Shown: positions 55,727 through 64,000 of the stretch, one piece after another
How positions within the stretch are numbered: position 1 is the stretch's first letter
How the letters are laid out: each line of letters begins with the position of its first letter
Assembly: GCF_000478195.2 (NCBI RefSeq)
Contig: NZ_AUZM01000022.1
Span: 26,305-90,304 of the forward strand
Direction: 5' to 3'
Origin: Lyngbya aestuarii BL J
GTDB taxonomy: Bacteria > Cyanobacteriota > Cyanobacteriia > Cyanobacteriales > Microcoleaceae
DNA length: 64,000 bases
Position numbers and translations under genes: made by a program
The notes under the pieces: model-generated
What the model saw: only the letters and a program-made list of their open reading frames with translations
Database searches by the model: none
Told to the model about the DNA's origin: nothing

Positions 55727-56797
55727 TCATTGACAATTGCCTCTGCCAGAAATAGGTTCCGGCTTTGGTCTTACATCGTCTCCACAGGCTAGTACGCCAC
55801 TTCCTGGCGCTAAAAAATAGTCACGCAAATTTCTTGCTGCATTAATATCTCTATCGTGCAACGTTCCGCAGTTAGGGCATTCCCAAGTCCTGATTTTTAA
55901 GGGCATTGATTTCATTCGATACCCACAGTGATTACAGGTTTTTGAACTGGGAAAAAATCGGTCTGCAAACTCAACTACTTTTCCTTGCTCTTTAGCTTTG
56001 TATTCGGTTAGAGTTTGCAGCATCCCCCAAGCAGCATCATTAATTGATTTCGCCAAACAATGATTGCGAGTCAAGCCTTTTATATTTAGGTTCTCAAACA
56101 CGAGAACTTGGTTTTCGTTGACAATCTTGCGTGAAAGCTTGTGATGAGAATCTAATCGACAATTTGCAATCTTGCCGTGAATTTTGGCTACTTTTAATCT
56201 CGCCTTATTCCGATTAGCAGAACCTTTGGTTTTGCGAGACAAACGCTTTTGGTATTTTGCTAACTTCTTTTCATACTTTCGATAGAATAGGGCAGGTTTA
56301 ATCTTTTCTCCATCGCTCGTAACAATCAGAGCATCTAAGCCCAAGTCAATCCCGATAACTTTTCCCTTTGTTGATTGTTCCGGTAATTCTCCAAGCAACT
56401 CAATCCTGAGTGAAGCAAAATACTTGCCTGAAGAAGTCATCGAAACCGTGACAGATTTAACCTTGCCTTTGATTTGTCGGTGAACTTTAGCCTTAACTTC
56501 GCCTAGCTTTGGAAGTTTAACAGAACTACCATTTACCTTGAAACCTTGCGGATAGGTTACAGATTGTTTTCTGTGTTTTGACTTGAATCTTGGGTGTTTA
56601 CCTGTTCCTCTGAAAAAGTTTTTGAAAGCTGTGTCTAAGTTTTTAAGCGATTGCTGTAAAACTTGACTGGCAACTTCAGCCAACCAAGGTAATTCTTGCT
56701 TGAGAGTGGGTAATTGATTAGCGCATTTTGTGTAACTCAATCCTTTACCCGTTTTCTCATAAGCCTTGTTCCACTCCGCTAAAAATCGATTATACAC
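55727..56797 (-). CDS. tnpB: TnpB, RNA-guided nuclease of IS200/IS605, N-terminus missing
   Basis: 356 residues from a GTG at 56797. The RuvC-like catalytic acids are Asp151 (GIDLGLDALI), Glu235 (FENLNIKGL) and Asp317 (DRDINAARNL). The zinc ribbon CNHC...CPNC (288-310) is intact. Upstream in frame lies FGCARF, the usual family sequence before VYNRFLAEW, but a TAG stops it (56816-56818). So about 30 N-terminal residues of the family are lost unless a frameshift or other start is used. Nuclease activity is uncertain. The family uses an RNA made from the element's right end as guide. Confidence 0.88.
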   Translation of the reverse strand: MYNRFLAEWNKAYEKTGKGLSYTKCANQLPTLKQELPWLAEVASQVLQQSLKNLDTAFKNFFRGTGKHPRFKSKHRKQSVTYPQGFKVNGSSVKLPKLGEVKAKVHRQIKGKVKSVTVSMTSSGKYFASLRIELLGELPEQSTKGKVIGIDLGLDALIVTSDGEKIKPALFYRKYEKKLAKYQKRLSRKTKGSANRNKARLKVAKIHGKIANCRLDSHHKLSRKIVNENQVLVFENLNIKGLTRNHCLAKSINDAAWGMLQTLTEYKAKEQGKVVEFADRFFPSSKTCNHCGYRMKSMPLKIRTWECPNCGTLHDRDINAARNLRDYFLAPGSGVLACGDDVRPKPEPISGRGNCQ

Positions 56798-56919
56798 AAA
56801 TCTAGCACAACCAAACTATGCGCGAGAGTTGAATGCACTGTTCTGAGTTTGGATATAATCTGATTTTTAGAGAGGTAAACATTAACCCTGAGCGATAAAC
56901 TGTTGATAGTATAACGCAA

Positions 56920-57345
56920 ATGGAGTCGATTGACAATATGAGTGTAAAAGTATCGGCTAGAGCAATTTCAGACATCAAAGCTCATTTGGTGCTAGTCTCT
57001 AAATATCGGAAAAAAGTGTTCACAGATGAAATGTTGACGACCATAGAAGTTGTAATGAACAAGAACCTAGAGAAAAATGGTTGCGAGTTGATAGAGTTTA
57101 ATGGGGAACCCGATCATGTACATCTGCTTTTTCAATACCTCCCCCAACAACAACTAAGCAAATTAGTTAACTCAATGAAAACCGCTACCAGCAGAGTATT
57201 GTCTAAGCAGTTTGAGTCTGAGTTGAAACAAGTTTACTGGGGCAAGAAAGTTGTATGGTCAAGTAGCTATTATATTTCTAGCTGTGGAGGGGTTACTGTT
57301 GACAGGCTTAAAGAGTACATTGAGGAGCAAGATAGACCTGATTAG
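56920..57345 (+). CDS. tnpA: TnpA, IS200-type Y1 transposase
   Basis: 141 residues, complete size. The HUH motif is PDHVHLLFQ, the catalytic tyrosine is in RLKEYIEEQ, and the SSYYISSCGGVT segment precedes it. It cuts and joins single strands at the element's hairpin ends. ATG 56920 or 56938 are both possible. It is divergent from tnpB, with about 120 bases between the genes. Confidence 0.9.
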   Translation: MESIDNMSVKVSARAISDIKAHLVLVSKYRKKVFTDEMLTTIEVVMNKNLEKNGCELIEFNGEPDHVHLLFQYLPQQQLSKLVNSMKTATSRVLSKQFESELKQVYWGKKVVWSSSYYISSCGGVTVDRLKEYIEEQDRPD

Positions 57346-57370
57346 TTATTTTTTTGTCGCGATTCATCCC

Positions 57371-57395
57371 GTCGCCAACATTTCATTTATGGCGC
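57371..57395. repeat. IS200/IS605 right-side subterminal hairpin
   Basis: 25 bases identical to 55690-55714, just after the tnpA stop. It defines the other end of the element. Confidence 0.8.
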
Positions 57396-57477
57396 GGGTC
57401 TTCTCACTCCATTGAGATAAATTTATCAAAAATATCCCTTGAGGACTGTTCAACATGAAAAATTATCAAATTAAGCT

Positions 57478-58869
57478 CTATCTGTTCGCCTCATTTTCAG
57501 TCGATTGTTTCGGCCAACTTTTATTAATATCAACCAACACCCTATCGATATCTTGACCATCAATATAATTAAGAATTCCGAGCCAGAAAGCTCCAGTACC
57601 AACTGTTCCCGGCATAATATCGGAGCCATCAAAACGAATTGTATCGGCATTTAATAAAATTTCAGCTTGCTTGCGAGTAACAGTATCAGGATAAACCTCT
57701 AAACTCACACCCCGATGGGGAGAAATATAGCCTCCCATTGACGCCGAAATTTCGTGAGGTTGAATAGAGGCTAAATATTGCATTAATTGCCGAGCTTGGG
57801 GTGTATCGTTGAACATGGCAACGACATCGCCGCCGACTAAAATAGGTAAGCCAAATTCTTCGTTAATCGGGGGTAAAGGAAAAATATCGACATTTTGACC
57901 CAGTACCACACCTTCCGGGAAAAAACTACTAATAAAACTGGCTTGACGGTGTAGATAACACTCAGGCGGATCGGTAAATAAACCGTTGGGAGACAAACCA
58001 AAGGGAATGTTAACGATACCAATGGTACCGCCAACAACGTATTTAGGATTGAGGGCGATTTGACCAAACTTTTCAAAGGCTTCTTTAATCGGTGGAGAAT
58101 TAAACGGGATTTTGTGTTGAACCCACTGATCATAAACTTCTGGGCCATAAGTTCGCAGGACAATATCTTCAATCCAATCCGTACCGACCCATCCAGTTGC
58201 ATCTCCGCTTTGGATTCCCAAACACCAAGGAACACGGCCATCGGCGACAATTTGATCGGAGAGAGCGACCAGTTCATTCCAGGTTTTCGGGACGGTGTAT
58301 CCGGCGGCTTGAAAGGCTTGAGGATTATACCAGACTAAACTTTTAACGGAGGCTCTATACCAAATTCCGTAGATTTTGCCATTCACAGTACCCAAAGTCA
58401 GCCAGTCGTCTGAAAAAGCTTGAGTGAGATCTTCTCTATCAATGACGGTTTCGAGGGGAACGAGTAAGTCTTTTTGAGCAAAGTCTGCCATCAAACCGGG
58501 TTGAGGAAACATCGCAATATCGGGCGCATTTCCCGCTTCAACCCGCACAGGAAGCAGGGTGCTAAAGGCTTCTGTTCCCTGATAAATGACTTCGATCCCC
58601 GTTTTTTCAACAAAGGGGGTCAGTGCAGCTTCTAGCTTTTGTTGTTGCGGGCCTGTCATTGCCCCTAATATCGTCACAGTTCCCTGGGAGGGGGGATTGC
58701 TCTGAGTTTGTTGGTTTTGATTTTCCGCCGTTCCCGCACTACAAGCAACAGTCAAGACCGACAGACTCACCAACAAGCCTGCATTGCTGAATGCACGACG
58801 GTACTGACCGCAAGAACACCAAATTTTATCAACTTGAATAATCACTCTATAAATTTGAGCTTCCCACAT
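57478..58869 (-). CDS. Carbohydrate ABC transporter substrate-binding lipoprotein
   Basis: 463 residues. ATG 58869 has a strong AGGAGG upstream (minus strand). The N-terminal region is long, then a lipobox (SVLTVAC, Cys about 43) anchors it to the membrane. The family-1 sugar-binding pattern follows (TVTILGAMTGPQQQKLEAAL, GIEVIYQGTEAFSTLLPVRVEAGNAPDIAMFPQPGLMADFA). It resembles the AglE/GgtB binding proteins for alpha-glucosides and glucosylglycerol, an osmolyte in cyanobacteria. Permease and ATPase genes do not lie next to it. Substrate identity is inferred. Confidence 0.85.
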   Translation of the reverse strand: MWEAQIYRVIIQVDKIWCSCGQYRRAFSNAGLLVSLSVLTVACSAGTAENQNQQTQSNPPSQGTVTILGAMTGPQQQKLEAALTPFVEKTGIEVIYQGTEAFSTLLPVRVEAGNAPDIAMFPQPGLMADFAQKDLLVPLETVIDREDLTQAFSDDWLTLGTVNGKIYGIWYRASVKSLVWYNPQAFQAAGYTVPKTWNELVALSDQIVADGRVPWCLGIQSGDATGWVGTDWIEDIVLRTYGPEVYDQWVQHKIPFNSPPIKEAFEKFGQIALNPKYVVGGTIGIVNIPFGLSPNGLFTDPPECYLHRQASFISSFFPEGVVLGQNVDIFPLPPINEEFGLPILVGGDVVAMFNDTPQARQLMQYLASIQPHEISASMGGYISPHRGVSLEVYPDTVTRKQAEILLNADTIRFDGSDIMPGTVGTGAFWLGILNYIDGQDIDRVLVDINKSWPKQSTENEANR

Positions 58870-59201
58870 TGTGATTTCCTCCTGACTAGACTTTAGCTAT
58901 TTGGAAAATAAAGAGCAACACAGTTAGACTGTTAGACCCAAGCTGTTCTATAAAGTTACACTCCATTTTGAGCAAAATAACCAGAGGAACAGTGCAAATA
59001 TGATTAGTCTGAGACTTTTGTCTCCGGTGTCCAGCGATTGATGATCAAATTAACTTGATATGCTCGAATAATCTGTTATATAGTGGGTATAAATAAGTTT
59101 TGGCTCAATTCTGGGTATTCTCAGAGAAATAATCGCTACATCGCCTCACTTGATTAGTCTTTCAGACCGCATCTGTTTTCAAAAGTGCCACGAATTCTCA
59201 G

Positions 59202-59275
59202 AAAAAACACCGCTCCTGAAGCGAGAGCGGTGCATAGGGGGTGTTATGGGTGTTACGGCTACTAGAGTAGCAGAG
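59202..59275 (-). ncRNA. Candidate small RNA gene, copy 1
   Basis: The 54-base core (59202-59255) matches copy 2 with two differences. On the minus strand it ends in a stem CACCGCTC/GAGCGGTG (59208-59232) and a T-run (59202-59207), an intrinsic terminator. Before this lies an unpaired, C-rich repeat (AACACCC) that could pair with ribosome-binding sites. The start is estimated only. Confidence 0.45.
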
Positions 59276-59366
59276 TCGAACTGGGTCTGAGTCTCAAGCT
59301 TGTGCTAGTTGAAAAATTGTCACAATATTTTTAGGATTCTGGAGTTGACTCAACTGACATTGGGCC

Positions 59367-59445
59367 AAAAAAACACCGCTCCTGAAGCCAGAGCGGTACA
59401 TAGGGGGTGTTATGGGTGTTATGAGTCCTACGGTAACAGACCCCA
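59367..59445 (-). ncRNA. Candidate small RNA gene, copy 2
   Basis: Same form as copy 1. The terminator stem is ACCGCTC/GAGCGGT (59375-59397), then seven T's on the minus strand (59367-59373). Upstream, TAACACCC appears twice in a row with a CCCCCTA element. The 5' end and promoter (possibly TAAATA near 59445-59450) are guesses. Confidence 0.45.
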
Positions 59446-59569
59446 TATTTAGTGATCAGGATGGTTGTGCAAGTGATCAAATTGTCACAATTGAGGAGCA
59501 CAGATGTTATAATTCCCTAGACTCAAAGGATGGCAAAATGGGAAATCAGATGCCAAAACAAGGGTTGCT

Positions 59570-60445
59570 ATGAATTTTAGTCTTTTCGATCTATTCTGGA
59601 TTTTTCTGCTGATCAGCTCTTTGCAACCTGTAATTCAGAAACGTTCAATGGAGTCCCGTCGGATCAAAGCGATTCGAGAATTTGAACAAAAGCGCAAAAG
59701 TCGGGTCATCCTGCTGATTCATCGTCAAGAGTCGATTAGCTTGTTCGGAATACCACTCTCTCGTTATATCAGCATCGAGGACTCAGAACAGGTACTCAGA
59801 GCCATTCGCCTCACTCCTCCTGATGTTCCCATTGATTTAATTCTGCATACTCCGGGCGGTTTGGTATTAGCGACGGAACAAATTGCTCATGCTCTCATTC
59901 GTCATCAGGCTAAAGTTACGGTGTTTGTGCCTCATTATGCCATGAGTGGAGGGACGATGTTAGCTTTGGCCTCGGATGAGATTGTCATGGATGAAAACGC
60001 CGTATTAGGCCCGATTGATCCCCAGTTAGGTAATTTTCCGGCAGCAAGTATCTTAAAAGTTCTTGAAGATAAACCGATTAGTGAAATTGATGATCAAACT
60101 TTGATTATGGCGGATATTTCTCGGAAAGCAATTCGTCAAGTTCAAGACTTTGTAAGAACTTTGCTTGAAGATAATATTCCACAACAAAAAATTGATCCTA
60201 GCCGCATTGATGGGGTGATTCATACCTTAACGACAGGTCGTATTACCCATGATTGTCCGATTATGGCAGAAGAAGCAGCAGAATTGGGATTACCTGTAAC
60301 ACCGGGATTGCCAAAATCAATTTATGATTTGATGGATTTGTATCCTCAGCCGCGAGGAAATCGTCCGACTGTACAATATATTCCGATGCCCTATAATCAA
60401 CCTGGGGCGATACCTGAACGAACCAAAAAATCAGATCGACGCTAA
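59570..60445 (+). CDS. SDH/ClpP-fold serine protease family protein
   Basis: 291 residues. One N-terminal membrane helix (LFDLFWIFLLISSLQPVI) is followed by a ClpP/SppA-like fold. DLILHTPGGLVLATEQIAHAL and FVPHYAMSGGTMLALASDEIVMDENAVLGPIDPQLG match the SDH (serine dehydrogenase proteinase) family, with nucleophile Ser126. It probably degrades membrane-associated peptides. It lies 50 bases before the prolyl oligopeptidase gene, on the same strand. Confidence 0.88.
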   Translation: MNFSLFDLFWIFLLISSLQPVIQKRSMESRRIKAIREFEQKRKSRVILLIHRQESISLFGIPLSRYISIEDSEQVLRAIRLTPPDVPIDLILHTPGGLVLATEQIAHALIRHQAKVTVFVPHYAMSGGTMLALASDEIVMDENAVLGPIDPQLGNFPAASILKVLEDKPISEIDDQTLIMADISRKAIRQVQDFVRTLLEDNIPQQKIDPSRIDGVIHTLTTGRITHDCPIMAEEAAELGLPVTPGLPKSIYDLMDLYPQPRGNRPTVQYIPMPYNQPGAIPERTKKSDRR

Positions 60446-60495
60446 TTTTTCTTTGAACAATACTCAACCTAAATTGTTATATAAAGACAGAAATT

Positions 60496-62562
60496 ATGTT
60501 AGACTCTAAACCTTCTTTAACTTATCCGACCACTCGCCAAGGGGATCACGTTGATGATTATCATGGGGAAAAGGTTGCTGATCCCTATCGTTGGCTCGAA
60601 GATCCCAACTCAGAAGAAACAAAGGCCTGGATTCAAGCCCAAAATGAGATAACATTTGCTTATCTTCAACAAATTCCTGCCCGAGAAAAGCTGAAACAAC
60701 GCCTGACTAAACTTTGGGATTTTGCTAAATATAGCACACCTTATAAACAGGGAAATCGCTATTTTTATTATAAAAATGACGGTTTGCAAAATCAAAGTGT
60801 ATTGTATGTTTTAGATGATTTAGAAGATCAGCCCGAGGTTTTACTAGACCCCAATACGTTATCTGAAGATGGTACCGTTGCCTTATCTGGGGTTTCTATT
60901 AGTGAAGATGGAAATTTGATGGCTTATGGGATTTCGACATCGGGTTCAGACTGGCAAGAGTGGAAAGTTCGAGATGTTAATACCAAACAAGATCTCGACG
61001 ATCATTTAAAGTGGGTTAAATTTTCGGGAGCGTCTTGGACACACGACCACAAAGGCTTTTTCTACAGTCGTTACAACGAACCTAATGAAAACACTAAACT
61101 TGAAGATAGCAACTACTATCAAAAGTTATTTTATCATCGTTTAGGTACACCTCAATCTGAAGATCTTTTAATCTACGAACGTTCAGATCAAAAAGAATGG
61201 GGTTTTGGGGGTTCAGTCACAGAAGATGGCAAATATTTGATCATTTCGGTTTGGCAAGGAACTGATCCTAAAAATCTAGTTTTTTACAAAGATTTAACTC
61301 TATCCGATGCACCTGTAATTGAACTGATCAGCGAATTTGAAGCTGAATATAATTTTCTTGATTATCAAGAGACAAAGTTTTGGTTTCAAACGGACTTGAA
61401 TGCTCCGAAAGGGAAGGTGATTTCCCTCGATATTGAGAGTGGAGAACGAACTGAAATTATCCCCGAAATTGAAGAAACTCTCCAAGGAATTAATGTTCTC
61501 AATCATCAGTTTGTGGCTTTTTATCTCAAAGATGCTCACACTCAAATTAAAATCTTAAATCTGGATGGTTCTTTTGTGCGAGAAGTCGAACTCCCAGGAA
61601 TTGGTTCAGCAGGAGGATTTCGTGGTAAACGTCAGGACACAGAAACATTTTATGCCTATACCAGTTTTACCACACCTACGACGATTTATCGTTATGATAT
61701 GGTAACAGGAGAAAGCCGTCTGTATCGTCAGCCAGAAGTTGATTTTAACCCCGAAAATTACGAAACCCAACAAATTTTTTATCAAAGTAAAGATGGAACT
61801 CAAATTCCCATGTTTATTACTCACAAAAAAGGTTTATCACTTGAGGGGAATAATCCGACGATTTTGTATGGCTATGGAGGGTTTAGTGCTTCCTTAACCC
61901 CCAATTTTTCGATTAGTCGCATTGCTTGGTTAGAAATGGGGGGAGTTTATGCAATTCCTAACCTCCGAGGTGGTGGTGAATATGGAGAAGAATGGCATCA
62001 AGCGGGTACAAAACACAACAAGCAAAATGTCTTTGATGACTTCATTGCTGCGGCGGAATGGTTGATTGAAAATCAGTATACTTGTTCGCAAAAATTAGCG
62101 ATTTCTGGGGGAAGTAATGGCGGTTTATTAGTGGGGGCTTGTATGACTCAACGCCCAGATTTGTTTGGGGCGGCTTTACCCGCAGTTGGGGTGATGGATA
62201 TGTTACGCTTCCATAAGTTTACGATTGGTTGGGCTTGGTGTTCAGACTATGGTTCACCAGATAATGCCGAAGATTTTCAGGCAATTTATGCTTATTCTCC
62301 CTTGCATAATTTGAAACCTGAAACGGCTTATCCGGCAACTTTAATTACAACTGCCGATCATGATGATCGGGTAGTTCCGGCGCATAGTTTTAAGTTTGCG
62401 GCAGCCTTACAAGCGGCTCATTTGGGAGATAATCCGGTGCTAATTCGGATTGAAACAAAAGCTGGACATGGTGCGGGTAAACCGACGGCAAAAATTATTG
62501 AAGAATTAGCAGATGGATTTGCTTTTTTGGTGAGAGTATTTGAGATGAATTCTATGTTTTAA
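60496..62562 (+). CDS. Prolyl oligopeptidase
   Basis: 688 residues, the standard length of S9A peptidases. An N-terminal beta-propeller gates access (about 75-400). The alpha/beta hydrolase end has GGSNGGLLVGA with the serine nucleophile, the acid in TTADHDDRVVP and the histidine in KAGHGAGKP. It cleaves short peptides after proline. There is no signal peptide, so it acts in the cytoplasm. It may share a transcript with the ClpP-fold protease gene. Confidence 0.95.
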   Translation: MLDSKPSLTYPTTRQGDHVDDYHGEKVADPYRWLEDPNSEETKAWIQAQNEITFAYLQQIPAREKLKQRLTKLWDFAKYSTPYKQGNRYFYYKNDGLQNQSVLYVLDDLEDQPEVLLDPNTLSEDGTVALSGVSISEDGNLMAYGISTSGSDWQEWKVRDVNTKQDLDDHLKWVKFSGASWTHDHKGFFYSRYNEPNENTKLEDSNYYQKLFYHRLGTPQSEDLLIYERSDQKEWGFGGSVTEDGKYLIISVWQGTDPKNLVFYKDLTLSDAPVIELISEFEAEYNFLDYQETKFWFQTDLNAPKGKVISLDIESGERTEIIPEIEETLQGINVLNHQFVAFYLKDAHTQIKILNLDGSFVREVELPGIGSAGGFRGKRQDTETFYAYTSFTTPTTIYRYDMVTGESRLYRQPEVDFNPENYETQQIFYQSKDGTQIPMFITHKKGLSLEGNNPTILYGYGGFSASLTPNFSISRIAWLEMGGVYAIPNLRGGGEYGEEWHQAGTKHNKQNVFDDFIAAAEWLIENQYTCSQKLAISGGSNGGLLVGACMTQRPDLFGAALPAVGVMDMLRFHKFTIGWAWCSDYGSPDNAEDFQAIYAYSPLHNLKPETAYPATLITTADHDDRVVPAHSFKFAAALQAAHLGDNPVLIRIETKAGHGAGKPTAKIIEELADGFAFLVRVFEMNSMF

Positions 62563-63032
62563 GCGATTGAGTTCTTTGGGGTTGAGAGCGGCGACTTTTC
62601 ACTTAAAATTAAGTGATTTGAATCGGTATCATTTAAGTAGAATGTCGTCAAGTTCAACCCTAAATCTAGTGAATATTAAGTTTTTTTTCAAGTTGCATCG
62701 GTCGAAGATTAAGTTAAACTTAAAGTTGGGTTGCTTTTGTTAAAATTATGCTAGATTATTTAGTCACAAGCTCATTGGAGCCATGGGTTAATCAAGGCTA
62801 TACATCGGGAACCATTGAGCGAGAATCTTGATCATTAAATTCTGAATATCCATTAACATTAGATTTACGAAAATTCACACAAAAACAATTTTTTTTGTCA
62901 AACTGTAAAATAGAGCGAAAAAATGCTGACTTAGTTATCCAGTTTATAAAAAATATCTTAAGAGAAAGTGAGTTTAGGGGGAAAGTGCATTGTAAAATAA
63001 AGAGGACACCACGCCACACACAATAGAGAAAA
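62563..63032. other. Intergenic region, no clear gene
   Basis: 470 bases, AT-rich. A 27-codon frame from 62749 (LDYLVTSSLEPWVNQGYTSG) has no ribosome-binding site or known match. No hairpin of note is seen. Confidence 0.4.
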
Positions 63033-63371
63033 ATGACCCAAAGTAACCCCGAAACTCAAACCATTCAAGAACAAACTGGACTCAGACAGAGGCATTTTGC
63101 TGATCTGATTCGAGTTGCACAAATCATTTTTGATCCTTGTGGAGGAATTACAGGTCGAGTTGTGAATGCGGATTGGCAAGAATTTGGTATTCCGATTGAA
63201 GTTGAAAAAAATCTTAAACTTTTAGGAGAGAAATATCGCTATGCTTCTCCTCATTTACCGATGGCAGAAGTTTGGGAACAGTTAACCCCGGAAACACGAA
63301 GTTGGTTTATTGAAAATAAAAATAAATTGTGGATGTTAGAAGAAGCATTTCCGGCACTTGATGAAGACTAA
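63033..63371 (+). CDS. Uncharacterised small protein
   Basis: 112 residues, soluble, helical. Segments such as LRQRHFADLIRVAQIIFDPCGG and TPETRSWFIENKNKLWMLEEAFPALDED are compact and probably fold as a domain. Its composition and length are like real genes; I do not recognise the family. Downstream, a strong hairpin (63418-63438) may end the transcript. Confidence 0.65.
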   Translation: MTQSNPETQTIQEQTGLRQRHFADLIRVAQIIFDPCGGITGRVVNADWQEFGIPIEVEKNLKLLGEKYRYASPHLPMAEVWEQLTPETRSWFIENKNKLWMLEEAFPALDED

Positions 63372-63417
63372 ATATTAACCTCACGTCACGACGACTCGAT
63401 TTGATTTCACCCAACCC

Positions 63418-63438
63418 AGACGGCCCAATGGGTCGTCT
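63418..63438. terminator. Hairpin downstream of the 112-residue protein gene
   Basis: AGACGGCCC (63418-63426) pairs with GGGTCGTCT (63430-63438), one G-T pair, loop AAT. The following sequence (AAACTTTATAAT) is T-poor, so it may be a weak terminator or simply structured RNA. Confidence 0.5.
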
Positions 63439-63579
63439 AAACTTTATAATTAATTATGAAACATTTAAAGAAATTTATGAGATAATAGAAATGAACCTTG
63501 ACTTTAGTTTTAAAATGTATTATATATGTAATATAATACAGATAGTCGTTCCATATGCTGATCTGAGGCAAGTTAAACA

Positions 63580-63915
63580 GTGAGCAATTTCTCACAGAAG
63601 GTCAACCCAAAACCCAATCTTCTCTATCAACGACTAGAGGAGGCTCTCCAACAGGGGAATGAAGTGCAGGTCGTATCATCTTGTGGCAGATTTTTTGGTA
63701 TTCCCTCTGCTCTTGATGAAGATTTTTTGGAACTCGTTAATCTGTATATTCCCTCTGAAGAAGAAGGTTGGGAAGATGAGCCATACGAACGCACAGTTTG
63801 GTTGATTAAAATTTCTGAGATTGTTGCAGTTGCTTATCCAATTCAATCGTTATCAAAAGCTCAATTAGAGTCATTGATTAACCCCAGTCAAACAGTCTTT
63901 GAATCCGAAGATTAA
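63580..63915 (+). CDS. Uncharacterised small protein, possibly LSm/SH3-like
   Basis: 111 residues from GTG 63580. The centre has five short strands (NEVQVVSSCGRFFGIP, LVNLYIPS, RTVWLIKISEIVAVAYP), which recall small beta-barrel RNA-binding folds. No family is recognised. It is the last gene of the window; the remaining 85 bases hold nothing I can name. Confidence 0.65.
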   Translation: MSNFSQKVNPKPNLLYQRLEEALQQGNEVQVVSSCGRFFGIPSALDEDFLELVNLYIPSEEEGWEDEPYERTVWLIKISEIVAVAYPIQSLSKAQLESLINPSQTVFESED

Positions 63916-64000
63916 TCAAGCCATTCAATGAGGTGGTTTCCCAAGACTTCAAACACGATAACCCGGAATTTATCTCGGGGATAGAATGAATTTTAATTCA

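Larger units (their letters stand above)
55690..57395. mobile_element. IS200/IS605-family element with divergent tnpB and tnpA
   Basis: The ends are marked by two identical 25-base sequences (55690-55714 and 57371-57395). Each forms a hairpin, CGCCA/TGGCG, around the loop ACATTTCATTTA. Between them lie a minus-strand tnpB and a plus-strand tnpA, back to back. Subterminal hairpins are the recognition sites of the Y1 transposase in this family. The element boundaries beyond the hairpins are not certain. Confidence 0.85.
58870..59569. other. Long intergenic region with duplicated segment
   Basis: 700 bases between divergent genes, with no protein gene. It carries two related units about 166 bases apart: a hairpin/A-run segment (59202-59255, 59368-59421) and the palindrome ATTGTCACAAT (59316-59326, 59481-59491). 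They are interpreted as small RNA genes on the minus strand, listed separately. Confidence 0.6.

Noticed and set aside
55567..55755. 62-codon frame at the IS200/IS605 edge
   Set aside because: It crosses a 14-bp tandem duplication and the element's hairpin, so it is a chance frame.
62749..62832. 27-codon frame after prolyl oligopeptidase
   Set aside because: Too short, no ribosome-binding site and no known match.
63401..63583. 60-codon frame between the last two genes
   Set aside because: It contains the hairpin at 63418-63438 and its composition is not protein-like.

Overview
This window is chromosomal DNA of a cyanobacterium, most likely a filamentous member of the Oscillatoriales type (genus not resolvable by eye). 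The evidence is an allophycocyanin alpha-B gene (apcD), a cyanobacterial AbrB-like regulator (cyAbrB), a long-form light-repressed hibernation factor (hpf/lrtA), a DnaK2-type chaperone, several cyanobacteria-restricted families (DUF3038, DUF4335, DUF760, TIGR02450), an HpsE-like glycosyltransferase, and at least 17 copies of the octamer GCGATCGC (HIP1). Base composition is AT-leaning.

Layout. 0-9 kb: a type-II NADH dehydrogenase fused to a DoxX domain (cut by the window edge), an uncharacterised winged-helix protein and an MscS channel in one operon; a decayed aminotransferase; a YdcF-like protein convergent with apcD; the rRNA methyltransferase rlmD; small membrane and stress proteins. 9-13 kb: lpxD, cyAbrB, a CPBP protease interrupted by a frameshift, a radical SAM protein. 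13-21.9 kb: signalling. A 1623-residue hybrid histidine kinase has an ethylene-receptor-like membrane domain and a cyanobacteriochrome-like GAF domain. It is followed by a HTH/AAA/GGDEF fusion and a second AAA-like ATPase. 21.8-24.7 kb: a three-gene polysaccharide cluster. 25-36.6 kb: a Bax1-like nuclease, an orphan ABC permease, apt, a DUF3038/DUF4335 pair, an OmpA-like protein, fmt, a STAS-sugar transferase fusion coupled to an anti-sigma-type kinase, a degenerate Nudix protein and an adenosine-deaminase relative. 36.8-46 kb: purA, patatin, HAD phosphatase, an uncharacterised gene coupled to an alpha/beta hydrolase, hpf, lipB and a pentapeptide-TPR protein. 46-53.4 kb: a LEA/DnaJ-CTD-like protein, tRNA-Ser(GCU), dnaK and an MFS transporter. 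53.5-57.4 kb: an accessory segment with an IS630 remnant split by a palindromic GC-rich insert, a calcium-repeat carbonic anhydrase and an IS200/IS605 element. 57.4-64 kb: a sugar-binding lipoprotein, two tandem candidate small RNA genes, a ClpP-fold protease, a prolyl oligopeptidase and two small unknown proteins.

The most coherent functional themes are surface polysaccharide production (glycan cluster; sugar transferase with its own partner-switch domain and kinase), light and environmental sensing (hybrid kinase, diguanylate cyclase), phycobilisome and translation control (apcD, cyAbrB, hpf) and proteostasis (dnaK, DnaJ-like, proteases). All functions are read from motifs and family resemblance without database searches.
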